Below, in pieces: positions 1 through 10,035 of a stretch of DNA of 64,000 nt. This DNA comes from Wolbachia endosymbiont of Oedothorax gibbosus (GTDB taxonomy: Bacteria; Pseudomonadota; Alphaproteobacteria; Rickettsiales; Anaplasmataceae), in NCBI RefSeq assembly GCF_936270435.1, contig NZ_OW370567.1:1499973-1563972 (forward strand), in the 5' to 3' direction. The notes below the pieces were generated by a model. That model made no database searches and was not told the origin of the DNA. It worked only from the letters and a program-made list of their open reading frames with translations. Every line of letters starts with the position of its first letter. Position 1 is the stretch's first letter. Made by a program: the position numbers and the translations under genes.

Positions 1-666
1 GATCAACTGTCTTAACTTTAGAAGAAGAAGCGATAATTGTTGCATTTCGCAAGCATACACTTTTACCATTAGATGATTGCCTTTATGCTCTCCAGTCTAC
101 AATTCGACATCTAACCCGATCTAGTCTACATCGTTGTTTACAAAGGCATAACATTAGTAGACTACCAGATGTTGATGGTGAAGTTAAACCAAAAAAGAAG
201 TTCAAACAATACCCTATAGCATATTGATATTGCAGAAGTCAGAACAGAAGAAGGTAAGCTATATTTGTTTGTTGCAATAGATAGAACATCTAAATTTACC
301 TATGTTGAGTTGCATAATACTGCTACAAAACCCATAGCTGCTGAGTTTCTACGTAATTTGATTAAAACCTTACCATATAAAATACATACCATTTTAACAG
401 ATAACGGCATACAATTTACCAACCAGAAGCGTCATAAGTATGCTTTCAAGCACATATTTGATAGAGTTTGTACAGACAACGGCATTGAACATTGTTTGAC
501 AAAAGTTAGCCATCCTTGGACAAATGGGCAAGTTGAACGTATGAATAAAACTTTAAAGGATGCTACAGTTAAGAAGTATTACTATCAATCGCATCAGCAA
601 CTTAAAGAACACCTTTATAACTTTGTTATCGCTTATAATTATGCAAAGAGACTCAAAACTCTTAAG

Positions 667-1646
667 ACCTCAGTTATGGATTAGAAAATAGATAAAAGTA
701 TAACTAAGAAGAGGGAAACAGGGTAAACTCGAGTATTTTAGTAATAATAAGAGGTTACCCATGAAGAAAGATATTACAGAACTGTACTGTTGCGTCGAGG
801 ATTTTTGTCGTGCGGTAGATGATAATTTTGCAAATAGGTTCTTATCAAACGGCAAAAAACCAACCAGAGTACCAGAAATAGCGCACTCAGAAATTCTAAC
901 CATAATCCTATTATACCATAAATCACCATGTAAAAACTTCAAGGCTTTTTATCTTTGTTATCTTCAGTTATTCTATAGATCAGAGTTTTCAAAGCTGCCT
1001 TCATATCACAGATTTATTGCCTTAAAGCCGCGAGTTTTGTGGTATTTAGCATTACTTTTGCAATGGTTTTGTGAACAAGCAAAAATGACCGGGATTTCCT
1101 ACATAGATTCTACTTCAATAGCAGTATGCCATCGAAAAAGAATCTCAAGAAATAAGGTTTTCAAAGGATTAGCAGAGTTAGGAAAGAATACTTACGGCTG
1201 GTTTTTTGGTTTTAAATTACATGTAGTAATCAATGAAATAGGTGAAATTCAAGGTGTTACGCTAACCAGAGGTAACGTCGATGACAGAAAACCTGTACCA
1301 ACCTAACCAAAAAACTAACTGGACTTTTGTTTGGAGATAAGGGCTATATAAAGAAAGAGCTCTTTGAGAAACTATTCGATAGAGGTCTAAAACTCGTCAC
1401 TAAAGTGAAAAAAGGTATGAAAAATGCACTGATTTCGCTGAAAGAGAAGATTTTACTAGGGAAAAGATCGATTGTTGAAACGGTTTTTGGCTGCCTAAAA
1501 AACAAATTTGAACTTGAGCACACTCGGCATAGATCCACAGTAAATTTCTTGGTACATATTTTTTCTACCCTCATTTCTTATTCAATGCAATCGAAAAAGC
1601 CCTGTATTTCTCAGCTTTACTTCGTTGGTTAATCCATAACTGGGGT
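667..1646 (+). mobile_element. IS982-family insertion sequence, copy 1
   Basis: 980 bp, bounded by imperfect terminal repeats that begin ACCTCAGTTATGGATTA (left) and ACCCCAGTTATGGATTA (right, read inward). It is flanked by a 6-bp target duplication CTTAAG at 661-666 and 1647-1652. It is nearly identical to the copies at 19782 and 31491 but one base shorter. It lies inside the IS481 transposase in the same orientation. Confidence 0.93.
761..1632 (+). pseudogene. IS982-family transposase, frameshifted copy
   Basis: DDE transposase equivalent to the intact 290-aa proteins encoded by the other two copies. Family hallmarks are the IDSTSIAVCH block, KVFKGLAELGK, GWFFGFKLH, GNVDDRKPVP and GDKGYIKKELF. 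At about 1302 one T present in copies 2 and 3 is missing, so the first frame stops at 1306. The rest of the protein continues in another frame to 1632. A ribosome-binding sequence (GAGG) precedes the ATG at 761. Being near-identical but broken, it is a recent insertion that has just died. Confidence 0.93.
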
Positions 1647-1738
1647 CTTAAGGGTCTTACTCCTTATGAATTTATATGTTTACAGTGCTCCTGATTTATT
1701 TATGCTAAATCCTCACCATCACACTCTGGGACTGTACA

Positions 1739-2167
1739 TCTAAGACCTATGAATGGCTTTTTGTGACTGACTCTAGAATGTATCAACTCTGCTGCAGTTA
1801 ACCCGTGGATTGCCCAATGTAATTTATTTTGCACTTTTGAGTAAAACTGTTTTGTTATTTCTGAAGTTGGATCATAATCTGCAGAGCATTCAGCATAAAT
1901 ATCTGTAATTTTTTGATAGAATCCACGCTCTGAAGCAGTATTCCGGAAGATCCGGATAACTGAGTTTTTGTCTAACTCTTGACTAGCAAATATGTTTTGT
2001 AAATGCTCACTAATTGTTCTGATATTAACACCAAATAACTCTGCCATTTTCTTCTGTGTGAGCCAAATATTTTCACCCTGGTACAGAACGTCAATCCGTA
2101 CGTCTCCGTTCGGAGTTGTATATAATAGAATTTCACTTTCCACTATCTTTCTAGTTGTTTTATACAT
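1739..2167 (-). pseudogene. RhuM-family protein remnant
   Basis: Residues 1-75 match the start of RhuM-type virulence proteins: ILLYTTPNGDVRIDV, then IWLTQKKMAELFGV, a helix-turn-helix-like motif found in this family. It then jumps to the region around FYQKITDIYAECSADYDP and KVQNKLHWAIHGLTAAELI, so roughly 90 central residues of a usual ~330-aa protein are missing. The 3' end is cut by the IS481 element. The last dozen codons of the open frame are IS481 terminus, not RhuM. The start overlaps the end of the upstream gene. RhuM function is poorly known, and this copy is not expected to work. Confidence 0.8.
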
Positions 2168-2715
2168 AATTCTCGAATTTTGAAAATTTGCTCCATGTTG
2201 TATTGTATGGTATAATTGGGTAACCAGTTCTCAATAAATTGTTTATGCTTTTTTACTTTGTAATTTCCAAGGTGTTCGGGCTCAATTTTTTCTTCCTCTA
2301 TCAGTTCTAATGATACACTATTTTCCGGAAAAGTTATATCAATAATTCGATTTTTATAACGAAGGTAGCAGTGCATTTCTGGAATGTGTGACAAATTATA
2401 CTCGTTTAGAATTGCAGAGATTTTTGGAGTGTTTACTCTATTCATCATAAAAACAGCCATATGTAGTGTTATGTCAATTTCACATTCGCAGCCTAACTTA
2501 TAAATCAGTGCATGTTTTGTACTACACGTTCCTCGCTTTTCATTTAGTACCGATAGATAATCTGTACGATCAAGATTACGTCCGTAAGGCAGTTCATGTA
2601 CATATTTTAATGCTTCACGGAATGTAGTAATACCCAAAGTTAAAAAAAGATTTGATATAGGCTTATGATGAGATAAATATATTTGACTTAAGTCATTCAT
2701 ATCATAATTTCTCAC
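2143..2715 (-). CDS. transglutaminase-like protein of unknown function
   Basis: 190 aa without signal peptide or membrane segment. A papain/transglutaminase-like triad can be proposed: Cys in RGTCSTKHALI (about residue 63), His in IPEMHCYL (about 115) and Asp in RIIDITFP (about 127). The order Cys-His-Asp and the context 'GTCSxKH' fit the transglutaminase-like superfamily, which includes proteases, amidases and binding domains. The function is therefore only an inference from motif spacing. The 3' end overlaps the RhuM remnant by 25 bp, and tyrS lies just upstream on the same strand. It could instead be a non-catalytic conserved hypothetical protein. Confidence 0.6.
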   Translation of the reverse strand: MRNYDMNDLSQIYLSHHKPISNLFLTLGITTFREALKYVHELPYGRNLDRTDYLSVLNEKRGTCSTKHALIYKLGCECEIDITLHMAVFMMNRVNTPKISAILNEYNLSHIPEMHCYLRYKNRIIDITFPENSVSLELIEEEKIEPEHLGNYKVKKHKQFIENWLPNYTIQYNMEQIFKIRELCIKQLER

Positions 2716-2746
2716 TCGTCCAAAATTTGTTTTCTTACTTTGAGAC

Positions 2747-3999
2747 CTAATCTACCACAACTTTAATATGGCGTTTCTTTCCTGCAGACAGTTTTATGAA
2801 TGACTGACCTTTAAAGCTCTCGGAATTTATTATATAGTTAACATCGTTTATGATATTATCATTAACTTTGCACCCATTGCCCTGTATTAAACGCTTTGCT
2901 GCGCATTTTGAAAATTCCAAACCGGTGTCACGCAGTAGGTTTACTAAGGATATGCCGCTTGCAACTTGTGCTTTTTTTATGATGTAATCAGGAAGTAGTG
3001 AGCTATCTTCATTCTCAAAAGCAGAGACTGCAGCAGATCGTGCAAGTTCCGCTTCTTTGTCACCATGACATATTTTTGTCACCTCTGTTGCTAAAACTTT
3101 TTTTGCTTCATTTATTTCCTGATCTTTTAAGGACTCTAATTTTTTGATCTCATCAATTGACACATCAGTGAGCAATCTCAAAAAACGTCCAACATCTTGA
3201 TCATCAACGTTGCGAAAATATTGCCAGTAGTCGTAAGGCTTTAGCATATTATCATCAAGCCACACTGCTCCATTTTCAGTTTTGCCCATTTTTACCCCTT
3301 GAGCATTCAATAAAAGAGGGGCAGTAAGGCCAAACAGCTCAGGTAAATTCAACTTTTTTCCAAGCTCAATTCCGTTTACTATATTTCCCCATTGGTCTGA
3401 CCCTCCAATCTGCAGACGACAGCCATGCTTTTTATTCAACTCAACAAAATCATAAGCCTGCAATAGCATGTAATTAAATTCTAAGAAGCTTAAGGTTTGC
3501 TCTCTCTATCCAGCCTAGTTTTCACACTATCAAAACTTAGCATGCGATTTACTGAAAAATGTATTCCTATATCACGCAAAAAGTCTATATATTTTATACT
3601 ATCCAGCCAGTCTGCGTTATTTACTATAACTGCACCAGTCTTTCCATCATCGAAAGATATCATTTTCTCCAATGTTTTCTTTATACTAGATATATTTTCG
3701 CTAATATCCTTGATAGATAAAAAGCTTCTTGCTTTATCCTTACCGGATGGGTCGCCGATTTTCGTTGTGCCACCTCCAAGTAAAACTATCGACTTGTAAC
3801 CAAATTTTTGCAGGTGACGGAGCATCATAATCTGAATTAGGTGACCAGCATGAAGACTTGGTGCTGTGCAATCAAACCCAATGTATGCGACTATATAATT
3901 GCTCTGCAATAATAACTGATCTAATCCCTCAATGTTTGTGCACTGATATAGATATCCTCTTTCTTGAATAAAATTTAAAAACTCGGACTTGTGTTTCAT
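2747..3999 (-). pseudogene. tyrS: tyrosyl-tRNA synthetase with a frameshift (possibly a sequence error)
   Basis: Class I synthetase that charges tRNA-Tyr. The N-terminal frame (3490-3999) has the HIGH-type motif SLHAGHL and GGGTTKIGDPSGK. The C-terminal frame (2747-3500) has FNYMLLQAYDF, GGSDQWGNI, the KMSKS-type VKMGKTENG and the C-terminal S4-like domain. The frames part at about 3495-3505, in the run GAGAGAG after RLD. Removing one AG unit restores a continuous ~416-aa protein (RLDREQTLSFLEFNYM). As the only tyrS in this window and an essential function, this is either a real slippage mutation with a second copy elsewhere or a base-calling error. Confidence 0.88.
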
Positions 4000-4058
4000 A
4001 ATCTTTTTAGTATGTTATTTTATATGTGAACATTGTCATTGAAGATATCGATGATGAT

Positions 4059-4177
4059 GTCATTCCAGCGCGTGACGCTGGAATCCAGTTTTTCATGCAA
4101 TTTCATCAAAAACGTTGTATAGTGTGCTCGTTTATAATTAAGTTTTCTGGATCCCAGTGTCAAGCACTGGGATGACA
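4059..4177. repeat. Wolbachia palindromic element
   Basis: Two hairpins about 60 bp apart. The left one has the arms ATTCCAGCG and CGCTGGAAT. The right one has the arms ATCCCAGTG and CACTGGGAT. The same pair of hairpins, with an AT-rich middle, recurs at 6743-6885, 54218-54335 and inside a coding sequence at 42728-42838. It lies in the gap between tyrS and rsfS, so it may also act as a transcription end. An apparent short open frame across it is a product of the palindrome. Confidence 0.85.
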
Positions 4178-4243
4178 CCTTTTCTTGGGGAGCTATCCTA
4201 AAGGTGCGATACTTATACAGTTGTACTTGAATGGCCCAGGCAA

Positions 4244-4573
4244 TCAGTTCCATAAATCTTCTATTTTATAATACTCCCTTACTTCTGACCTGAATATGTG
4301 AACCATTATGCCTTGAAAATTCACAATCACCCAATTACCTTCATCCATACCCTCCACATCTATTTTATCGTATTGCTTGAGATTTTTTACTACATGCTCA
4401 GCTAACGCCTTCACATGGCGACTTGAATCACCAGATGCAATAATCATATATTTTGCAATAACGGTTTCGTTCTGCACATCAAAAGTAACTATATCGTGAC
4501 CTTTATTTTGATCTATTATATCTACAATCGTGCTTTTTATTGATTCTGTATCACTGGACACATTAGTCATCAT
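4244..4573 (-). CDS. rsfS: ribosome silencing factor RsfS
   Basis: 109 aa, the usual size of the Iojap/RsfS family. The family binds ribosomal protein uL14 and blocks subunit joining during starvation. Recognisable blocks are DIVTFDVQ, the IIASGDSSRHVKALAEHVV stretch and EGMDEGNWVIVNFQGIMVHIF, followed by REYYKIEDLW, the typical C-terminus. The ATG at residue 2 is a possible alternative start. It is separated from tyrS by a palindromic element and diverges from the P-loop gene at 4740. Confidence 0.93.
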   Translation of the reverse strand: MMTNVSSDTESIKSTIVDIIDQNKGHDIVTFDVQNETVIAKYMIIASGDSSRHVKALAEHVVKNLKQYDKIDVEGMDEGNWVIVNFQGIMVHIFRSEVREYYKIEDLWN

Positions 4574-4739
4574 CTTAAATTATTTAATTTGCTTATAATT
4601 ATACACTCAAAATCTCTAAATATGAACTATTTTCAACGCGACTGTTCGTTAAAAAGGTATTACCTGCATCTATTTTATCATCGTGTTTTTAGCATGTACA
4701 ATGTGTATAATTGAAAATAGCTTTCTACTAGTATTCACT

Positions 4740-5357
4740 ATGGGCAAGACTCTCATCTACTTAATTGGCTTTCCAGGTAGTGGTAAATTTACTACTGCAA
4801 AAGAACTGTGTAAAATCATTGATGGAGTAATAGTAAGCAATAATCTATTCAATAGTATTATATTTGATATTGTTAAATTACAGAACGCTGAAGTTCCAGA
4901 TGATCTGTGGGAAAAGATTTTTGCAGTCAGAGAAAATATGTTAGCAATACTAGAAAAACACTACATAAAATCAAAACATTATATATTTACAAATGAATTG
5001 ATAGAGGGTGATCCCCATGACCAAAGATTATACAACTCAGTGGTAAATTTAAGTAAAAAAATGGATATGAAAATTCTTCATGTAGTGTTACATTGTAATA
5101 ATGAGGAACTAGTAAGGCGTGTTCAATCAGAAGAAAGGTACCAGGAAAATAAAATTACTGATTCAGATTTTGCTATGAAAAAAATTAAGGGGAAAAGGCT
5201 ATTTATACCTGAAGGTACACTTGAAATTGGTAACTCAAACTTAAGTGCAAAGGAAGTTGCAAAGAAAATTGTTGAAGAGATGAAGGAAGAAAAAAATGGA
5301 AAATTAATTAAAACTTCTGTAACAAATCATTTAAAAACAGAGCGTACTCGTGGTTGA
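4740..5357 (+). CDS. P-loop NTPase, predicted small-molecule kinase
   Basis: 205 aa from the ATG at 4740. A longer frame from 4683 adds 19 residues but lacks a ribosome site, while ATGGGCAAG starts right before the strand-1 motif. The Walker A motif is GFPGSGKFTT (about residues 10-19), with Phe where Ser/Thr is more usual after the Lys. The rest is helical and rich in Lys/Glu, with a lid-like KMDMKILHVVLHC segment. It resembles shikimate/gluconate-kinase-like ATPases, but the substrate cannot be told. The 3' end overlaps rppH by 8 bp, suggesting translational coupling. Confidence 0.65.
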   Translation: MGKTLIYLIGFPGSGKFTTAKELCKIIDGVIVSNNLFNSIIFDIVKLQNAEVPDDLWEKIFAVRENMLAILEKHYIKSKHYIFTNELIEGDPHDQRLYNSVVNLSKKMDMKILHVVLHCNNEELVRRVQSEERYQENKITDSDFAMKKIKGKRLFIPEGTLEIGNSNLSAKEVAKKIVEEMKEEKNGKLIKTSVTNHLKTERTRG

Positions 5358-5835
5358 GCAGAAAGATAAGTATCGTTCTTGTGTTGGCATAATGCTGTTT
5401 AACAAACAAGGACATGTTTTTGTTGGCAAACCCTTTCATATCGAATCTTATTGGCAAATGCCACAAGGAGGTGTTGATGATGGTGAGGAACTGGAACAAG
5501 CAGCATTACGCGAGTTACTAGAAGAAGTTGGCACCGATAAAGCAGAAATTATAGCTAAAAACAAAGATTGGATATACTACGACTTGCCTAAAGAAATTAT
5601 ACCAATATGCTGGAATGGAAAATATTCTGGTCAAAAGCAAAGGTGGTTCTTAATGAAGTTTTGCGGAGAGGATAAGGATATTAATATTAACTATACTAAT
5701 CATCCAGAGTTCAAAGAATGGCGTTGGCAAGATGTGGATGGTTTGGTAGCCAGTGCTATATCGTTCAAAAAGCAAGTTTATAGAACAGTAATAGAAGAGT
5801 TTTCTTCTACAATAAAAGCCTCTATTATTGAGTAA
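5350..5835 (+). CDS. rppH: RNA 5'-pyrophosphohydrolase (Nudix)
   Basis: 161 aa. It removes pyrophosphate from 5'-triphosphate mRNA ends, starting RNase E-dependent decay. The Nudix box is complete: GG, five residues, Glu, then RELLEEVGT (about residues 39-61). The flanking features SYWQMPQGGV, the KQRWFL block and WRWQDVDGLV are typical of RppH (also called NudH/IalA). It starts with GTG at 5350, overlapping the upstream kinase-like gene. It is followed directly by tatD, so the three genes form a compact operon. Confidence 0.93.
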   Translation: MVEQKDKYRSCVGIMLFNKQGHVFVGKPFHIESYWQMPQGGVDDGEELEQAALRELLEEVGTDKAEIIAKNKDWIYYDLPKEIIPICWNGKYSGQKQRWFLMKFCGEDKDININYTNHPEFKEWRWQDVDGLVASAISFKKQVYRTVIEEFSSTIKASIIE

Positions 5836-5851
5836 AATTTACAATAAGCTC

Positions 5852-6646
5852 ATGATAGTAGATTCTCATTGCCACTTGATTTATTTTTCTGATGATGAAA
5901 TACCAAAAGTAATTTCAAGGGCAGAGCAAAATGGTGTAAAGGTTTTGCATAACATATGCGTAAGCATTGATGATGTTCCTAAATTATCAAAAATTTCTTC
6001 GTCTTATGATCAAGTCTACTCCTCTGTTGGTGTGCATCCACTTGATGCTGCCATAGAAAACGGTGAGTGTATACATGTTGATGAATTAGTTGAATTTACC
6101 AAGAACCAAAAGGTAATTAGTATCGGTGAAACCGGGTTAGATTTTTATAAATCTGACAACAAAGACAATCAGAAAAAAAGTTTTGCATCACACATAGAAG
6201 CAGCAAGAATAACAGGGTTACCTTTAGTTATTCACACTAGGAGTGCTGATAGTGAGATGATTGATATATTAAAATCAGAAATGAAAACTGGCACTTTTGG
6301 TGGAGTAATGCACTGCTTTGCTTCCTCTAAAGAGCTTGCTTATCAATCTATAGATTTAGGGTTGTATATTTCATTTTCTGGAATCATTACTTTTAAAAAT
6401 GCGAGCTTACTCAGAGGAATTGCACAAGGTATACCACGCGAACGTGTTTTGGTTGAAACTGATGCACCGTATCTATCACCTGAGCCTTATAGGGGAAAAA
6501 AGAATGAACCAGCAATGGTGAAATACGTTGTTGATTGTTTGGCAGAATTGTGGAATGAGTCACCAGAACAAGTAGCAGAAATAACTACAAATAATTTTTT
6601 AGGCTGTTTTAAGCTACAAAGAAGCTCTATAGAGCAATTAATTTAG
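5852..6646 (+). CDS. tatD: TatD-family metal-dependent deoxyribonuclease
   Basis: 264 aa from ATG 5852. A TTG at 5828 would overlap rppH and add eight residues before the conserved start MIVDSHCHL. Metal-binding motifs of the TIM-barrel amidohydrolase fold are visible: DSHCHL, SVGVHP, GETGLDF, the His of LVIHTR, the His of GGVMHCF and ETDAPYLSP. Members are 3'-5' exonucleases for DNA/RNA repair or quality control. It is the last gene of the rppH cluster and is followed by a palindromic element that may end transcription. Confidence 0.92.
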   Translation: MIVDSHCHLIYFSDDEIPKVISRAEQNGVKVLHNICVSIDDVPKLSKISSSYDQVYSSVGVHPLDAAIENGECIHVDELVEFTKNQKVISIGETGLDFYKSDNKDNQKKSFASHIEAARITGLPLVIHTRSADSEMIDILKSEMKTGTFGGVMHCFASSKELAYQSIDLGLYISFSGIITFKNASLLRGIAQGIPRERVLVETDAPYLSPEPYRGKKNEPAMVKYVVDCLAELWNESPEQVAEITTNNFLGCFKLQRSSIEQLI

Positions 6647-6742
6647 TATCTGTTCAAGGGCGTGGCTAATATGCAAATATTGAAGCAAAAGTGGTGTTAT
6701 GCAAGTAGCTGACACTGGGATCTAGTTTCACTTTATGGTTGT

Positions 6743-6885
6743 GTCATTCCAGTGCTTGACACTGGAATCCAGCTTTTAATGCAACCCCTCACCAAAAATA
6801 TTGTGTTTTAACATAAGGTTAGCTACTTTTATACTCAGTATCCAATCAAAATCCCTGGATCCCAGTGTCAAGCACTGGGATGACA
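6743..6885. repeat. Wolbachia palindromic element
   Basis: Same build as at 4059: a left hairpin around ATTCCAGTGCTTGACACTGG, an AT-rich spacer and a right hairpin around ATCCCAGTGTCAAGCACTGG. The remaining gap from 6647 to 6970 has a partial extra arm at about 6703-6725 (GTAGCTGACACTGGGATCTAG) and nothing else recognisable. It sits between the convergent genes tatD and mdh. Confidence 0.85.
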
Positions 6886-6970
6886 TCATTTGTTGTAAAC
6901 TCACTTTTTCTTGATTTTTTGATTTATCTTGTCTACCTTATTTTGCCACTCCGCTGAACGGATACTTAAT

Positions 6971-7921
<951 letters not shown>

Positions 7922-8494
7922 CTACTCCTTTATATTTACTTTTATGGTTTTACCTTCCCAAGGCGATAAGCTATCAAACATACGAAAATCTTGCGGTAAA
8001 TCTATAGGATTATATACAACCTTTTTTGCCTCTATATCGTATCTTACTTCCTCATAACCAGTGAGAGGGAAATCTTTTAACATTGGATGACCTTTGAATC
8101 CATAGTCTGTTAGAATCCTACGCAAATCAGGGTGATCAGAAAACTCTATTCCATACATATCAAACACTTCACGCTCAAACCACAAAGCCGTACTAAATAT
8201 CTTCGCTACGCTTGGAGGCATGTCGCTTTCACATAACTGAAGCTTTATGTGTACTCTAATATTATGCACAACGCTGAGCAGATTGTATATTAGCTCGAAA
8301 CGCTTCTCTCTATTTGGATAGTCAACTCCAAAAATATCAACTAACAATTCAAACCTACACTTTTCATCATCACGTAGAAAGAGTAAGTGCTTTTCAATTT
8401 CATCTAAAGTTGAATATATTACAATAATGCCATCATCTTTTTGAATGCACTCACACTTGGTCTTTTTTTGTATATGCCTTGCAGTTTTATCCAT
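7922..8494 (-). CDS. nuoC: NADH-quinone oxidoreductase subunit C
   Basis: 190 aa, the 30-kDa subunit of the peripheral arm of complex I. The signature ERE(V/A)[16 protein letters not shown] is present as [19 protein letters not shown], followed by [16 protein letters not shown] and YEEVRYD. It overlaps the 3' end of nuoB by 8 bp. The nuoD partner is not adjacent but at 56729, showing that the ancestral nuo operon has been split. Confidence 0.97.
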   Translation of the reverse strand: MDKTARHIQKKTKCECIQKDDGIIVIYSTLDEIEKHLLFLRDDEKCRFELLVDIFGVDYPNREKRFELIYNLLSVVHNIRVHIKLQLCESDMPPSVAKIFSTALWFEREVFDMYGIEFSDHPDLRRILTDYGFKGHPMLKDFPLTGYEEVRYDIEAKKVVYNPIDLPQDFRMFDSLSPWEGKTIKVNIKE

Positions 8495-9002
8495 GCTTTA
8501 TATTCTGAGTTCGTTTTATTTTGTTTTGTAGGCATAGCATTCCATATAGCAACGCCTCAGCAGTTGGTGGGCATCCAGGAACATACACGTCAACTGGTAC
8601 GATCCTATCGCAACCGCGGACTACTGAATAAGAGTAATGGTAATAACCACCACCATTTGCACAACTTCCCATAGAAATAACATACTTCGGGTCTGCCATT
8701 TGATCATAAACCTTGCGCAATGCTGCTGCCATTTTATTAGTTAGTGTGCCAGCAACAATCATCACATCTGATTGACGTGGGCTTGCACGAAACATTATGC
8801 CGTATCTATCAAGATCATAACGGCTGGATGCAGTATGCATCATCTCAACTGCGCAACATGCAAGACCAAATGTCATTGGCCACAATGAACCAGACCTTGC
8901 CCAATTCATTACATAATCTGTTAAATCGCCAAATTTAGTGATAAGAAACCCTTCTTTTTTATAACGACCCCAGTCATCATTAGATAGAATTTGATTTGTC
9001 AT
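8487..9002 (-). CDS. nuoB: NADH-quinone oxidoreductase subunit B
   Basis: 171 aa, the 20-kDa subunit that holds Fe-S cluster N2 next to the quinone site. The four cluster cysteines are in GLACCAVEM (two), GSCANGGG and [10 protein letters not shown]. The segment RYDLDRYG and [16 protein letters not shown] are typical. It lies 3 bp after nuoA and overlaps nuoC. Confidence 0.98.
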   Translation of the reverse strand: MTNQILSNDDWGRYKKEGFLITKFGDLTDYVMNWARSGSLWPMTFGLACCAVEMMHTASSRYDLDRYGIMFRASPRQSDVMIVAGTLTNKMAAALRKVYDQMADPKYVISMGSCANGGGYYHYSYSVVRGCDRIVPVDVYVPGCPPTAEALLYGMLCLQNKIKRTQNIKHG

Positions 9003-9005
9003 AAA

Positions 9006-9359
9006 CTACTCCCACTCTAATGCACCTTTACACCATTCATAGATAAAACCTATAGTGAGTATTGCAAGAAATACCATCATAGACCAAAATCCACCATAGC
9101 TTATCTTAGATAAAGAAACAGCCCAAGGAAAAAGAAAAGCAATTTCTAAGTCAAATATTATAAATAATATTGAAACTAAGTAAAATTTAATGTCAAAATT
9201 TTTTCTTGCACTGGATAGTGGGTTGAAGCCACACTCATATGTGGAAAGCTTTTCACCATCTGGCTTACTCACTGCAAGAAACATAGGCAATATACCTAAA
9301 GCAAAAGATACTACAATTGATACGCAGATAAAAATTACTATGGTTAAATATTCGCTCAT
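9006..9359 (-). CDS. nuoA: NADH-quinone oxidoreductase subunit A
   Basis: 117 aa membrane subunit of complex I. Three transmembrane segments are visible: residues about 5-28, 58-80 and 88-108. The conserved loop [11 protein letters not shown] and the [18 protein letters not shown] stretch identify NuoA. It is the first gene of the nuoA-nuoB-nuoC-mdh run and probably sits behind the promoter upstream of the HIT gene or its own in the short 9360-9377 gap. Confidence 0.97.
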   Translation of the reverse strand: MSEYLTIVIFICVSIVVSFALGILPMFLAVSKPDGEKLSTYECGFNPLSSARKNFDIKFYLVSILFIIFDLEIAFLFPWAVSLSKISYGGFWSMMVFLAILTIGFIYEWCKGALEWE

Positions 9360-9377
9360 TTAACAAAACATATAACA

Positions 9378-9746
9378 CTATGAGTTTACATGCTTTCCTA
9401 ACTTTTTACCACCTAAAATATGCACGTGAAAGTGTGGTACAACTTGCTCTCCATTTTCACCATAGTTAGTCACTAATCTATATCCTGTTTTTTCTAGATT
9501 ATATTTATGCACTATTTCTCTAACAGTTTTAAAAAAACTTACTATCTCCTCTTCAGAAGCTTTTAGAGTAAAATCATCGTATGAAATATATTGATTTTTG
9601 GGTATAACTAAAATGTGAACTGGCGCGTCAGGGTACTTATCACAAAAAGCCAGTACACTCTCATTTTCGTATACCTTCTCACAAGGTAACTCACCTCTTA
9701 ATATTTGAGCAAAGATGTTATTACTATCATAAACTTCATTGCTCAT
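9378..9746 (-). CDS. HIT-family nucleotide hydrolase/transferase
   Basis: 122 aa with the histidine-triad motif HFHVHILGG (about residues 104-112). HinT-type enzymes hydrolyse nucleoside 5'-phosphoramidates. The N-terminal NNIFAQILRGELPCEKVYE and the FCDKYPDAPVHILVIPK block match the family closely. The C-terminus is short (KKLGKHVNS), as in other Rickettsiales. It lies 18 bp upstream of nuoA and 3 bp after the small unknown gene at 9750, all on one strand. Confidence 0.93.
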   Translation of the reverse strand: MSNEVYDSNNIFAQILRGELPCEKVYENESVLAFCDKYPDAPVHILVIPKNQYISYDDFTLKASEEEIVSFFKTVREIVHKYNLEKTGYRLVTNYGENGEQVVPHFHVHILGGKKLGKHVNS

Positions 9747-9749
9747 ATT

Positions 9750-10031
9750 TTAAGAGCGACCTTTCCCTCTTCCTTCGTTTTTCTCTACATTAGGTGTAGA
9801 TAGTGGTTTTATCGTTTCACCAGAAGCATCTTCAAGATTCAAAGAGCTTATAAGTCCCCTTGCTTGTTCTTTTACCATATTCTGCTGTTCTTTTAAAGAG
9901 ACTTCTATTCCACTTACCCTTTTTCCAGTAATAACTTCTGGTTGTAAGTGATACATATCCCCAGGAACAGTGAGACTATGATGTCTTTCCTCTATTTTTA
10001 TTTCACCCATAACATTTCCCTCATAACTCAT
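9750..10031 (-). CDS. small hydrophilic protein of unknown function
   Basis: 93 aa, no membrane segment, charged, with C-terminal basic residues (EGRGKGRS). I do not recognise a family. The start is firm: a GGAGG at 10039-10043 lies seven bases before ATG 10031. That Shine-Dalgarno overlaps the stop codon of the upstream gene (10036), indicating coupled translation with the 288-aa unknown protein. The region around TVPGDMYHLQPE has no match I can name. Confidence 0.6.
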   Translation of the reverse strand: MSYEGNVMGEIKIEERHHSLTVPGDMYHLQPEVITGKRVSGIEVSLKEQQNMVKEQARGLISSLNLEDASGETIKPLSTPNVEKNEGRGKGRS

Positions 10032-10035
10032 AACT

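Larger units (their letters stand above)
3..1692 (+). pseudogene. IS481-family transposase, broken
   Basis: Integrase-core (DDE) transposase in three pieces. Bases 3-225 encode the HTH/linker part (HTLLPLDDCLYALQ). A deletion of a few bases near 228 shifts the frame. From 265 the catalytic core follows, with VAIDRTSKF, the second Asp in TDNGIQFTN and the distal region HPWTNGQVERMNKTLK. At 666 it is cut by an IS982. When that insert and one copy of the CTTAAG duplication are removed, the frame continues as RLKTLKGLTPYEFI and stops at 1692. The gene is dead twice over, by the early frameshift and by the insertion. Confidence 0.85.
1..1738 (+). mobile_element. IS481-family element, 3' part, interrupted by IS982 copy 1
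   Basis: The left end lies outside the window. The right end is placed at 1738, where the sequence reads ...TGTACA. A second, diverged copy of this end at 46493 also finishes in TACA, which fits the TGT...ACA termini of IS481 elements. The element sits antisense inside a RhuM gene whose remaining part starts immediately to its right. It carries a complete IS982 at 667-1646. Confidence 0.75.

Noticed and set aside
670..942. 90-aa frame opposite the IS982 transposase, recurring at 20487 and 32196
   Set aside because: Recurs only because the IS is repeated; antisense shadow of the transposase.
4020..4253. 77-aa minus-strand frame
   Set aside because: Translation of the palindromic element; the same peptide-like text appears wherever the repeat occurs (for example 54044-54325).
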